Source of the DNA: Myxococcales bacterium
Lineage (GTDB): Bacteria; Myxococcota; Myxococcia; Myxococcales; Anaeromyxobacteraceae
DNA: 16,003 bases
Direction of reading: 5' to 3'
Assembly: GCA_021848865.1 (NCBI GenBank)
Contig: JAJZTO010000021.1
Location: 1-16,003 of the forward strand
Shown here: in pieces, positions 6,271 to 13,473 of the stretch
How positions within the stretch are numbered: the first letter of the stretch is position 1
How the letters are laid out: each line of letters starts with the position of its first letter
Notes under the pieces: generated by a model
Databases searched by the model: none
The model's input: the letters and a program-made list of their open reading frames with translations, nothing else
Told to the model about the DNA's origin: nothing
Position numbers and translations under genes: made by a program

Positions 6271-8364
6271 ATGCTGCGACAGATCGAGAAGCTCGGCCTC
6301 AAGGCGTCGCTCCGCCTGGTCTTCGCGCTCTTCCTGGCGCTCACCTTCCTGGTCACCGCCTTCACGCTGGAGCGGGTGGTGCGCCGGGCCGCCGAGGCCT
6401 CGGTGGAGCGCCACGCCCGCGGCGAGATGGGGATGATCGCCACGCTGGCGGCGGCCGCCGTCGCCCGCCAGGACGCGCCCGACGGGAACCAGGCGCTCGC
6501 GAACCTCCTGTGGCAGGTCGAGGCGGCGGGCGGCGACCACGACGTCGCCTTCATCGTCGTCGAGCGGGCCGACCGCACCGTCCTGGCGAAGTCGGCGAGC
6601 CGCGAGTGGCTCGACCGCGTGGACCAGGCCTTCCCGTCGGGCGGCGGCCGCCGGAACGGGGCCTTCGTCGAGCGCGACGGCCTCTACCTCCTCTCGGTGC
6701 CGGTGCCGCCCGCCGCCGACCCGTCGGGCCCGCCGGTGGCCTGGGTGCTCTCCGGCCTCTCCGCCGACCCGGTGGAGGAGGTGGTGACCGGGGTGCGGGT
6801 CTCCATCCTCGTCATCCTGGTGGTCGCGGCCGTCGTGCTGCTGGGCGTGCTCCACCTCGGGATCCGGCACCTGGTGGTGCGGCCCCTCACCGCCATGAGC
6901 GAGCTGGCGGAGAAGGTCTCGGCGTCGGACCTCACCGGCCGGGCCGAGGTGCGCTCCGACGACGAGCTGGGCCGGGTGGCCGAGTCGCTGAACCGCATCA
7001 TCCGGAACCTGGCGGAGACGGTGCAGCGCATCCGCGGCGTGTCCGAGGCGGTGGCGCAGGTGATCGAGCGGGCCACCCGCACCGGCGCGACCGTCGCCGA
7101 GGGCGCCGGCACGGTCTCGGCGCGCGTGGCCGAGACCGGCCGCTCGATGAGCCAGGTGCTGCAGAGCCTGAAGGGGATCGCCGAGAACGTCGAGGTGCTG
7201 GCCCAGGGCGCCGAGGAGTCCTCCTCCTCGATCGTCGAGATGGCCACCACCAACGACGAGGTGGCCGAGAACATCGGGCAGCTGGCCGGCAGCGTCGGGG
7301 AGACCACCGCCGCCATCGAGGAGATGACCTACTCGATCAAGGAGGTGGCCAAGAACGTGGAGCAGCTGTCGTCCACCACCGAGCAGACCAGCAGCTCGAT
7401 GAGCCGGATGAACGTCTCCATCGGCCAGGTGGAGTCGAACGCCAACGAGACCGCCCGGCTCTCCGAGCAGGCCAGCCGGGACGCCGAGCTGGGCGCCGAG
7501 GCCATCGGCCGCACCCTGGCCGGCATCGACAAGATCAAGGGCTCCTCCAAGGAGGCGGCCGCGGTCATCGAGCAGCTGGGGCGGCGGATCGGCACGGTGG
7601 GCAACATCCTGGGGGTCATCGACGACGTGGCCGAGCAGACCAACCTGCTGGCGCTGAACGCCGCCATCCTGGCGGCCCAGTCCGGGGAGCACGGCAAGGG
7701 GTTCGCGGTGGTGGCCGACGAGATCAAGGACCTGGCCGAGCGCACCGGCGCCTCCACCAAGGAGATCGCCGAGCTGATCCGCTCGGTGCAGGACGAGTCC
7801 CGGAACGCGGTCCACGCCATGGAGCGCGGCGTGAAGAACGTGGAGGAGGGCGTCCGGCTGGGGCTGGAGGCCGAGACCGCGCTGAAGAAGATCCAGGCCT
7901 CCTCGCAGCGCTCCACGCAGATGGTGAAGGCCATCGCCACCGCCACGGTGGAGCAGGCCCGCGGCTCGAAGGACGTCACCGGGGCCATCTCCCGGATCGC
8001 CGAGACGGTGCAGCAGATCGCCACCGCCACCGCCGAGCAGGCGCGCGGCAGCGAGCAGATCATGAAGAGCGCCGAGAAGATGAAGGTGATCACCAAGTAC
8101 GTCGAGCGCTCCAGCCAGGAGCAGGCCAACGGCTCCAAGCAGATCACCCGGTCGATCGAGTCGATCGGGGAGATGGCGAACCAGCTGAACCGGGCCCAGC
8201 GGGAGCAGACCCGGGAGGCGGAGGCGGTGCTGGGGGCGGTCCGGGAGATCAAGGAGGTGGCCGAGGCCCAGACCGGGGCGGTCCACGAGCTGGAGGCGGC
8301 CATCCAGGACCTGGCCCGGCAGGCCGAGGTCCTGCGCTCCGAGGTGAGGCGCTTCCGGACCTGA
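6271..8364 (+). CDS. Methyl-accepting chemotaxis protein (apparent 64H class)
   Basis: This 697-residue transmembrane chemoreceptor has TM1 (about 13-36), a periplasmic sensor of about 140 residues with no recognised PAS or Cache signature, TM2 (about 175-198), a HAMP linker (about 199-249) and a long coiled-coil signalling domain. The hairpin tip is AEQTNLLALNAAILAA (454-469) plus QSGEHGKGF (470-478), followed by AVVADEIKDLAERT. From the HAMP end to Glu473 and from Glu473 to the C-terminus are each about 224 residues, or 32 heptads per arm, which fits the 64H class. No C-terminal CheR-binding pentapeptide is seen. The ATG is preferred to the in-frame TTG at 6178, because that TTG is the -35 box of the gene's own promoter. 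No che genes are nearby, so this is an orphan receptor in this window. Confidence 0.93.
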   Translation: MLRQIEKLGLKASLRLVFALFLALTFLVTAFTLERVVRRAAEASVERHARGEMGMIATLAAAAVARQDAPDGNQALANLLWQVEAAGGDHDVAFIVVERADRTVLAKSASREWLDRVDQAFPSGGGRRNGAFVERDGLYLLSVPVPPAADPSGPPVAWVLSGLSADPVEEVVTGVRVSILVILVVAAVVLLGVLHLGIRHLVVRPLTAMSELAEKVSASDLTGRAEVRSDDELGRVAESLNRIIRNLAETVQRIRGVSEAVAQVIERATRTGATVAEGAGTVSARVAETGRSMSQVLQSLKGIAENVEVLAQGAEESSSSIVEMATTNDEVAENIGQLAGSVGETTAAIEEMTYSIKEVAKNVEQLSSTTEQTSSSMSRMNVSIGQVESNANETARLSEQASRDAELGAEAIGRTLAGIDKIKGSSKEAAAVIEQLGRRIGTVGNILGVIDDVAEQTNLLALNAAILAAQSGEHGKGFAVVADEIKDLAERTGASTKEIAELIRSVQDESRNAVHAMERGVKNVEEGVRLGLEAETALKKIQASSQRSTQMVKAIATATVEQARGSKDVTGAISRIAETVQQIATATAEQARGSEQIMKSAEKMKVITKYVERSSQEQANGSKQITRSIESIGEMANQLNRAQREQTREAEAVLGAVREIKEVAEAQTGAVHELEAAIQDLARQAEVLRSEVRRFRT

Positions 8365-8405
8365 CGGACGGCGCCTGCCCGGCCCCCGTGCTATAGATCG
8401 GGCGA

Positions 8406-8813
8406 ATGTTCGGCCTGGGATTCCCCGAGATCGTCGTCATCCTGATCCTGGCGCTGGTCCTGCTCGGCCCGCAGCGGCTCCCCGACGCGGCCAAGCAGCT
8501 GGGCAAGGGCCTGCGCGAGTTCAAGAAGGCGACCGACGACCTGAAGTCGCAGTTCGAGGGGGAGCTGTACGGTGATCCCCGGCCCTCGCCCCCCCGCCGG
8601 GCCGATCCGGCGCTGCCGGCCGCGGCGACCGAGGCCCCGCCGCTGGTCCCGCCGGGCGCGGTGCCGGCCCCGGCGGGTGACGCCCCGGCCGCGACCGCCG
8701 ACAACGTCCCCGGGCTGGAGGCGGCGCTGGCCGAGCCGGGCGCGCCCGGCGGCGCGGCCCGGGTCGCTCCCGAGCCCGCTCCGCAACGCCCCGCGGAGGG
8801 GAAGGCGCCGTGA
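8406..8813 (+). CDS. tatB: Twin-arginine translocase subunit TatB
   Basis: This 135-residue protein belongs to the TatA/TatB family of the Tat pathway, which exports folded proteins across the inner membrane. One N-terminal helix (about 7-20, GFPEIVVILILALVLL) leads into the hinge GPQRLPDAAKQ, close to the TatB-type GPQRLP, then an amphipathic helix (about 24-55) and a Pro/Ala-rich tail. The hinge sequence and the immediately downstream tatC favour TatB over TatA, though the acidic residue after GF and the LREFKKA segment also occur in TatA, so a dual-function TatA/B is possible. No second TatA is seen in the window. The gene ends with a 4-nt GTGA overlap with tatC, implying translational coupling. 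TATAGATC lies just 9-14 nt upstream of the ATG. Confidence 0.88.
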   Translation: MFGLGFPEIVVILILALVLLGPQRLPDAAKQLGKGLREFKKATDDLKSQFEGELYGDPRPSPPRRADPALPAAATEAPPLVPPGAVPAPAGDAPAATADNVPGLEAALAEPGAPGGAARVAPEPAPQRPAEGKAP

Positions 8814-9631
8814 CCGAGCCGGCCGCTCCGCCGGCGGATCCGGAGACGCCGACCGAGCCCGAGGGAGAGGTCCGGGCCAGCTTCTGGGACCACCTGAAGG
8901 AGCTGCGCACCCGGCTCATCCACGCCCTGCTGGGGGTGGCGGTGGGGATGGCCGCGGTCGGCGTCTTCTCCGAGGACATCTTCCGCTGGGTGATGCGGCC
9001 GGTGATCCGGTCGCTGCCGGAGGGGCAGCAGGCCCTCAACTACACCAGCTACCTCGAGCCCTTCCTGGTCTACCTGAAGGTGGCGCTGTACGGCGGCGTC
9101 TTCGTCTCGGCCCCCTGGGTGCTCTGGCAGCTCTGGCAGTTCGTGGCGCCCGGCCTCTACCGCCGCGAGAAGAAGATGGTGGTGCCCTTCCTGGCCTTTG
9201 GGACGTTGCTGTTCTACTCCGGCGCGGCCTTCTGCTACTTCCTGGTGATGCCGTACGCCTTCCCGGCGCTGGCGGCCATCGCCGGGCCCGACATGCGGGC
9301 CCTGCTCACCATGCGCGAGCAGCTCACCCTGGTGCTGGCGATGCTGCTGGGCTTCGGGATCATCTTCGAGGTCCCGGTGATCATCGCCTTCCTGTCGATG
9401 ATCGGCCTGGTGGACTACCGGTTCCTGGCGAAGTACCGGCGCCACGCCATCGTGGTGAACACCCTCGTCGCCGCGGTGGTGACGCCCACCGGCGACCCCT
9501 TCAACCTGGCGCTGATGGCCATCCCGATGATCCTCTTCTACGAGATCGGGATCCTCCTGGCCCGCTTCCTGGGCAAGAAGAAGCCGGAGGAGGCGGGCGA
9601 GGCGCCCGCGGCGGGCGAGGCCAAGGCCTAG
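8810..9631 (+). CDS. tatC: Twin-arginine translocase subunit TatC
   Basis: This 273-residue, six-helix inner-membrane protein is the core Tat receptor that recognises the twin-arginine signal together with TatB. Family landmarks are WDHLKELRTRL (residues 26-36, with the conserved Glu of the signal-binding site), SYLEPFLVYLKVALYGG (80-96), PGLYRREKK (114-122), FEVPV with the conserved intramembrane Glu187, and TPTGDPFNLALMAIPM (225-240). A disordered acidic extension of about 22 residues precedes the first conserved motif, and a charged Lys/Glu/Ala tail ends the protein. The GTG start overlaps the tatB stop by 4 nt. All residues needed for function seem present. Confidence 0.95.
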   Translation: MTEPAAPPADPETPTEPEGEVRASFWDHLKELRTRLIHALLGVAVGMAAVGVFSEDIFRWVMRPVIRSLPEGQQALNYTSYLEPFLVYLKVALYGGVFVSAPWVLWQLWQFVAPGLYRREKKMVVPFLAFGTLLFYSGAAFCYFLVMPYAFPALAAIAGPDMRALLTMREQLTLVLAMLLGFGIIFEVPVIIAFLSMIGLVDYRFLAKYRRHAIVVNTLVAAVVTPTGDPFNLALMAIPMILFYEIGILLARFLGKKKPEEAGEAPAAGEAKA

Positions 9632-9637
9632 GCGCCG

Positions 9638-9832
9638 ATGGCCCTGAACCTGCTGGCGGCGGGCTTCGCGGTCCTGATGCTCGTCCGGCACGCCGGCCGG
9701 GCCCGGCCGCTGCTGGCGCGCGGCGCCGGCCCCCTGGACCGCCGCCGCGCCCTGCCGAGCTTCCTCACCGCCGCCGTCGCCCTGCTCCTCCTCGCCGCCA
9801 GCCTCTGGCGGCTGGCGGCGCTCCGCTCCTGA
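9638..9832 (+). CDS. Small two-helix membrane protein, unknown function
   Basis: This is a 64-residue predicted membrane protein starting 7 nt after tatC and ending 12 nt before the thiolase gene. It has two hydrophobic segments (about 3-16 and 39-62) joined by an Arg-rich loop (RHAGRARPLLARG, LDRRRALP) that should face the cytoplasm. Nearly every codon ends in G or C, matching genuine genes here. The Shine-Dalgarno sequence is weak, so translational coupling to tatC is plausible. I do not recognise a family. Position in the tat string suggests, but does not show, a link to the membrane. Confidence 0.6.
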   Translation: MALNLLAAGFAVLMLVRHAGRARPLLARGAGPLDRRRALPSFLTAAVALLLLAASLWRLAALRS

Positions 9833-9844
9833 CCCGAGGATCCC

Positions 9845-11044
9845 ATGCACCCCGCCCTGCCCGTCGAGATCGTCTTCCTCTCCGCCAAGCGCACCGCCTT
9901 CGGGACCTTCGGCGGGAGCCTCAAGGACCTGTCCGCCACCGACCTGGGCGTGGCCGCCGCCCGGGCCGCGCTGGCGGCCTCCGGGGTGGCCCCGGAGGAG
10001 GTGGGCCACGTGGTCTTCGGGAACGTGATGCAGACCAGCCCCGACGCCATCTACCTGGCTCGCCACGTGGGGCTGCGCGCCGGCCTGCCCATCGCCACCC
10101 CCGCGCTCACCGTGAACCGGCTCTGCGGCTCCGGCTTCGAGGCGGTGGTGCAGGGGGCGATGCTGCTCGGCACCGGCCAGGCGGAGGCGGTGCTGGTGGG
10201 GGGCACCGAGTCGATGAGCGAGGCGCCGCTGGTGATGCGCGGCACCCGCTGGGGCCACGGGTTCCTGAAGGCCCCGCCGGTCGAGGACATGCTCGGCAAC
10301 GCCCTCACCGACAGCTGGGCCGGCCTGCCCATGGCCCTCACCGCCGAGAAGCTGGCCGCGCGGTACGGCATCACCCGCGAGCAGGTGGACGAGTACAGCG
10401 TCCTCACCCAGCAGCGCTACGCCGCCGCCCGCGACGCCGGCCGCTTCCGCGAGGAGATCGCGCCGGTGGAGGTGACGACGCGCAAGGGGCCGGCGGCCTT
10501 CGACCGCGACGAGCACCCGCGGCCCGAGACCACCCGGGAGACCCTGGCGAAGCTGAAGCCCATCTTCCAGAAGGACGGGCTGGTCCACGCCGGGGCCGCC
10601 AGCGGCGTGGCCGACGGCGCCGGCGCCCTGGTGATGGCCACGCGGGCCTTCGCGGACCGCAGGGGGCTGCGGCCGCTGGCGCGGCTCGTCCAGTGGGGCA
10701 CCGCCGCCGTGGACCCGACGGTGATGGGCATCGGGCCGGCCCCGGCCTTCCGCCTGGCGATGGAGCGGGCCGGCGCCCGCCTCTCCGACTTCGACCTCTT
10801 CGAGGTGAACGAGGCCTTCAGCCCGCAGTACCTGGCGGTGGAGAAGGAGCTGGGGCTGCCGCGGGACCGCACCAACGTGGACGGCGGCGCCGTGGCGATG
10901 GGACACCCGCTGGGCGCCAGCGGCGCGCGCATCACCGCCCACCTCATCCACGAGCTGCGCCGGCGCGGCGCCCGGCACGGCCTGGGCGGCGCCTGCATCG
11001 GCGGCGGGCAGGGCATCGCCGTCGCCGTCGAGGCGCTCGGCTGA
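9845..11044 (+). CDS. Thiolase (acetyl-CoA acyltransferase, mitochondrial ACAA2-like)
   Basis: This 399-residue thiolase either cleaves 3-ketoacyl-CoA in beta-oxidation or condenses two acetyl-CoA molecules. Catalytic elements are complete: NRLCGSGFEA with nucleophile Cys94, NEAF (322-325), GHPLGASG with His354, and GGACIGGGQGIA with Cys384. Many segments (KRTAFG, SPDAIYLARHVGLR, LPMALTAEKLA, VADGAGAL, IMGIGP-like VMGIGP, VNEAFSPQYLAVEKEL) follow the pattern I recall for mitochondrial 3-ketoacyl-CoA thiolase ACAA2 more than for PhaA/AtoB, so a degradative or dual role is inferred. The ATG has GAGGA at a good distance. No other beta-oxidation gene is adjacent; the gene sits between a small membrane protein and a rhomboid-like gene. 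Confidence 0.93.
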   Translation: MHPALPVEIVFLSAKRTAFGTFGGSLKDLSATDLGVAAARAALAASGVAPEEVGHVVFGNVMQTSPDAIYLARHVGLRAGLPIATPALTVNRLCGSGFEAVVQGAMLLGTGQAEAVLVGGTESMSEAPLVMRGTRWGHGFLKAPPVEDMLGNALTDSWAGLPMALTAEKLAARYGITREQVDEYSVLTQQRYAAARDAGRFREEIAPVEVTTRKGPAAFDRDEHPRPETTRETLAKLKPIFQKDGLVHAGAASGVADGAGALVMATRAFADRRGLRPLARLVQWGTAAVDPTVMGIGPAPAFRLAMERAGARLSDFDLFEVNEAFSPQYLAVEKELGLPRDRTNVDGGAVAMGHPLGASGARITAHLIHELRRRGARHGLGGACIGGGQGIAVAVEALG

Positions 11045-11048
11045 GGCC

Positions 11049-11768
11049 ATGCGGCGCGGCTCCCCCATCGCCGAGCTGCTCACCTTCGGCGGCCGGATGC
11101 CGCCGGTGGTGGGCGGGCTCGTCGTGGCCCTGCTCGGCGCCAGCCTGGCCGGCCGCCTCACCGGGCTCGGCGGCGCGGCGCTGCTGGTCCCCGAGCTGGT
11201 CCTCGGCGGGGAGGCCTGGCGGCTCCTCACCTGGAGCTTCGTGGAGCGCGACCCGGTGTCGCTGCTCTTCGGCGGGCTCACCCTCTACTGGTTCGGCCGC
11301 GACCTGGCCTGGGCCTGGGGCGGGCGCCGCCTGGCCGTCACCTGGCTGGTGCTGGGCGCGGCCGCCGGCGCCGTGCCGGTCCTGCTCTCGCTCGCCCTGC
11401 CGGCGCTCGGCCCCGCCGCCTACGGCGGCCCCTGGGCGGTCCTCTCCGGCCTGCTGGTGGCCTGGGGGCTGCTCCACCCGGATCGCCAGATCCTCTTCAA
11501 CTTCCTGCTCCCGGTGAGCGGCCGCGGCCTGGCCTGGCTGACGGTGGGGATGACCGTCCTCTTCGCCGCGTTCACCGGCTTCGCCGCCTACCTGCCCCAC
11601 CTCGCGGCGGAGGGGCTGATGCTGGCCTGGTCGCGCGGCCTCTCGCTGCGGGGCGCCTGGCAGGGACTGCGCATCCGCATGGGGCAGCGCCGCATGCGCC
11701 GCCGCGCCCGCCACCTGCAGGTGGTGAAGCGCGGCGGGAAGGACGAGCCGCCGCGCTGGATGAACTGA
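11049..11768 (+). CDS. Rhomboid-fold membrane protein, probable pseudoprotease
   Basis: This 239-residue polytopic membrane protein has the rhomboid-like pattern GEAWRLLTWSFVERDPVSLLFGGLTLYWFGRDL (residues 54-86), where active rhomboids carry an H-x(3)-N element; here the matching positions are Ser71 and Gly75. The GxSG nucleophile motif is replaced by GGPWA (126-130), with Pro128 at the serine position. A His (184, PHLAAEG) remains where the catalytic His would lie in the last core helix. A basic tail (about 208-239, RIRMGQRRMRRRARH) follows. It is therefore likely a non-proteolytic rhomboid relative that binds or chaperones membrane substrates; function is unknown. It starts 4 nt after the thiolase stop, so it is co-transcribed. 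Alternative: an unrelated six-helix protein with chance similarity. Confidence 0.75.
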   Translation: MRRGSPIAELLTFGGRMPPVVGGLVVALLGASLAGRLTGLGGAALLVPELVLGGEAWRLLTWSFVERDPVSLLFGGLTLYWFGRDLAWAWGGRRLAVTWLVLGAAAGAVPVLLSLALPALGPAAYGGPWAVLSGLLVAWGLLHPDRQILFNFLLPVSGRGLAWLTVGMTVLFAAFTGFAAYLPHLAAEGLMLAWSRGLSLRGAWQGLRIRMGQRRMRRRARHLQVVKRGGKDEPPRWMN

Positions 11769-11785
11769 GCGGGGCCGCCGGGGAT

Positions 11786-13417
11786 CTACGAGACCGACAC
11801 CTGCCGCACCGCGCTCCGGTAGATCCAGATGCGCGCGGTGTTGGTGCGGCTCTCGGCCGGGACCATGAAGAAGCCGGCCGCCTCCGGGTCGTAGTCGCGG
11901 CTGAAGCCCGCCACCTGCCGCCCGTCGCGGAAGGTGACGCGGACCTTGAGGCCGGCCGGGTCGGGCGCCTTCTCCCCCGGCGACAGCATGAAGAAGATGG
12001 CGCGCAGCCGGTCGGCCGCCACCGGCTCCGGCGGCGCCGAGGGCTGCGGGGACAGCGCCACCGCCGCCGCCAGCAGGTCGGGGTCCTGGAGCAGGCCGCG
12101 CATCACCTGGCCCTCGACCGTGTGCAGCACCACGCGGTGGAGGCCGGGGACGAGCCGTCCCCGCGGCGCGCCCGGCTCCTCCGCCAGCGGCTCCTCGTCG
12201 ATGGTCAGCGACTCCAGCGGGACCGGCTCGCTCCCCGGCGGCGCGGACGGCGCGGCCGCCGCCACGGGGGCCGGCTCGGGGGCCGGCTCGGGGGGAACGG
12301 GCTCGAGGGACGGCGGTCCGGCCGGAAGCGGCTCCGGGAAGGGCGGCTGGGCCGGGGCCGGCGCCGGGAGCGGTGGCTCCTCGGCGAGCTCCGCCAGCTC
12401 CAGCGCCTCCACCACCGGGAGCTCCTCGAGCGGGACCTCCGGGCCCGTCTCCGCCGCCAGCGGCGGCTCGGCCGGAGGCCCGGGCGGGGTCTCCCCCACC
12501 TCGCGCACCTCGTCTCCCACCTCGATGATCTCCTCGTCGGTCACCGCCACCGGACCGGGCGGCTCCTCCGCGGGAGCCGGGGGCGGCGCCTGGTGGGCCG
12601 GGCCGGCCTGGCCGAAGGAGCCCTCCGACTCGAGCTGCAGCTCGTCGAGGAGGACCGGCTCCGGCTCCTCCTGCCGGAACGCCGCCGCGGCGGGCGCGGA
12701 GGCGCCCGTCACCTGGGCCAGGCTCCACTGCGCGGTGGTGCCCGGGTCGAGCTCGTCGGGGATGCCGGCCCCCGCCGGCGGCGCGACCGGATCGGCGATG
12801 ACGGTCCCCAGGTCCCAGGAGGCGGTGTCGGCCTCCTTCGCCGGGGCGGGCGCTTCCGGCCCGGCCGGCGGCCCGGCGGCCCCCTCGGCGGGCGCCGCGA
12901 CCCAGCCCATCGCGCGGGAGAACCCCTCCCAGTGGAAGGCCGCGGTCGCCTCGTCCCACGGCACCTGGGGGTCCCAGCCGCGCTCGCGCGCGTAGGCCTC
13001 CCAGGCCGCCTCGACGGCCGGATCCCAGCCCGAGGCGGCCGGCTCCTCCGCGGGCGCGGCCCCGGCGGCGCCCGCCTCGACGCCCGCTTCGGCGACCGCC
13101 TCCGGCTCCTGCCAGCTCGACCAGTCGGCGGGCACCTCGCCCAGCGCGCTCGTCCCCCCCTCGTCGCGCGCCGGCGCGGCGGCCTCCTCGACCGGCGGCG
13201 GGGGCGGCGGCAGCGCCACCGGAGGGAGTGGCTCGCGCAGGGCGGCGGCGGCGGCGTTCACGTCGAAGCCGCTCGGCCCGGCCGCCGGCGTGGGGGCGTG
13301 GCCGGCGACCGCGCGCAGCTCGGCGAGGCGCAGCTCCTCGGGGGGCGAGAGCCCTCCCTGGGCGCGCTTCGACTCCAGCGCACGCAACTCGGCGAGAAGG
13401 CTCTGCGGTTGGGCCAT
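11786..13417 (-). CDS. Ala/Pro-rich protein with duplicated C-terminal beta-rich unit, unknown function
   Basis: This 543-residue protein has an N-terminal helical segment (1-40, LLAELRALESKRAQGGLSP then EELRLAELRAV). A long Ala/Pro/Glu-rich, probably disordered region follows (about 41-420), containing a Trp-rich patch (100-172, e.g. GWDPAVEAAWEAYARERGWD). A compact C-terminal part (about 423-543) holds VVLHTVEGQVMRGLLQD and VRVTFRDGRQVAGFSRD, which look like two copies of one beta-strand unit. I recall similar C-termini (DUF6982-like) in myxobacterial proteins, where PilZ-like adaptor roles are sometimes suggested; that is memory, not proof. No signal peptide or membrane helix is evident, so cytoplasmic. 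The ATG is chosen because the -10 box of a good promoter covers upstream in-frame ATGs. It converges on the rhomboid-like gene with a 17-nt gap. Confidence 0.75.
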   Translation of the reverse strand: MAQPQSLLAELRALESKRAQGGLSPPEELRLAELRAVAGHAPTPAAGPSGFDVNAAAAALREPLPPVALPPPPPPVEEAAAPARDEGGTSALGEVPADWSSWQEPEAVAEAGVEAGAAGAAPAEEPAASGWDPAVEAAWEAYARERGWDPQVPWDEATAAFHWEGFSRAMGWVAAPAEGAAGPPAGPEAPAPAKEADTASWDLGTVIADPVAPPAGAGIPDELDPGTTAQWSLAQVTGASAPAAAAFRQEEPEPVLLDELQLESEGSFGQAGPAHQAPPPAPAEEPPGPVAVTDEEIIEVGDEVREVGETPPGPPAEPPLAAETGPEVPLEELPVVEALELAELAEEPPLPAPAPAQPPFPEPLPAGPPSLEPVPPEPAPEPAPVAAAAPSAPPGSEPVPLESLTIDEEPLAEEPGAPRGRLVPGLHRVVLHTVEGQVMRGLLQDPDLLAAAVALSPQPSAPPEPVAADRLRAIFFMLSPGEKAPDPAGLKVRVTFRDGRQVAGFSRDYDPEAAGFFMVPAESRTNTARIWIYRSAVRQVSVS

Positions 13418-13445
13418 GGGGTGCCCGAGCGCCGGGCCGGAGGAA

Positions 13446-13473
13446 ATCATACCCCGCCCCATCGGCGGGACAA
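13446..13473 (-). promoter_or_regulatory. Sigma70-type promoter of the Ala/Pro-rich protein gene
   Basis: Read on the minus strand, TTGTCC (13473-13468) and TATGAT (13451-13446, five of six consensus bases) are 16 nt apart. Transcription would begin near 13439, about 22 nt before the ATG at 13417. The -10 box includes the in-frame ATG at 13450, which rules against longer start choices. The region of about 110 bp between this gene and the divergent radical SAM gene is AT-richer than its surroundings, as expected for a regulatory region. Confidence 0.55.

Noticed and set aside
3211..8286. Minus-strand open frame of 1691 residues antisense to the PBP1A and chemoreceptor genes
   Set aside because: It lies opposite two certain genes, its translation is low-complexity (Gly/Leu/His/Arg/Val-rich) without any domain, and such frames arise in very GC-rich DNA because stop codons are rare.
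8249..11281. Minus-strand open frame of 1010 residues opposite tatB, tatC and the thiolase
   Set aside because: It is the mirror of genes with intact catalytic motifs; composition is His/Gly/Arg/Glu-rich and no family is recognisable.
11124..11500. Active rhomboid protease using Ser133 as nucleophile
   Set aside because: Ser133 (AVLSGLL) is several residues past the GxSG position, where Pro128 sits, and the oxyanion-side His/Asn are also missing.
11934..12995. Ser/Gly-rich plus-strand open frame opposite the Ala/Pro-rich protein gene
   Set aside because: The Ser/Gly richness is just the complement of Ala/Pro/Glu codons on the other strand; no start signal or domain.
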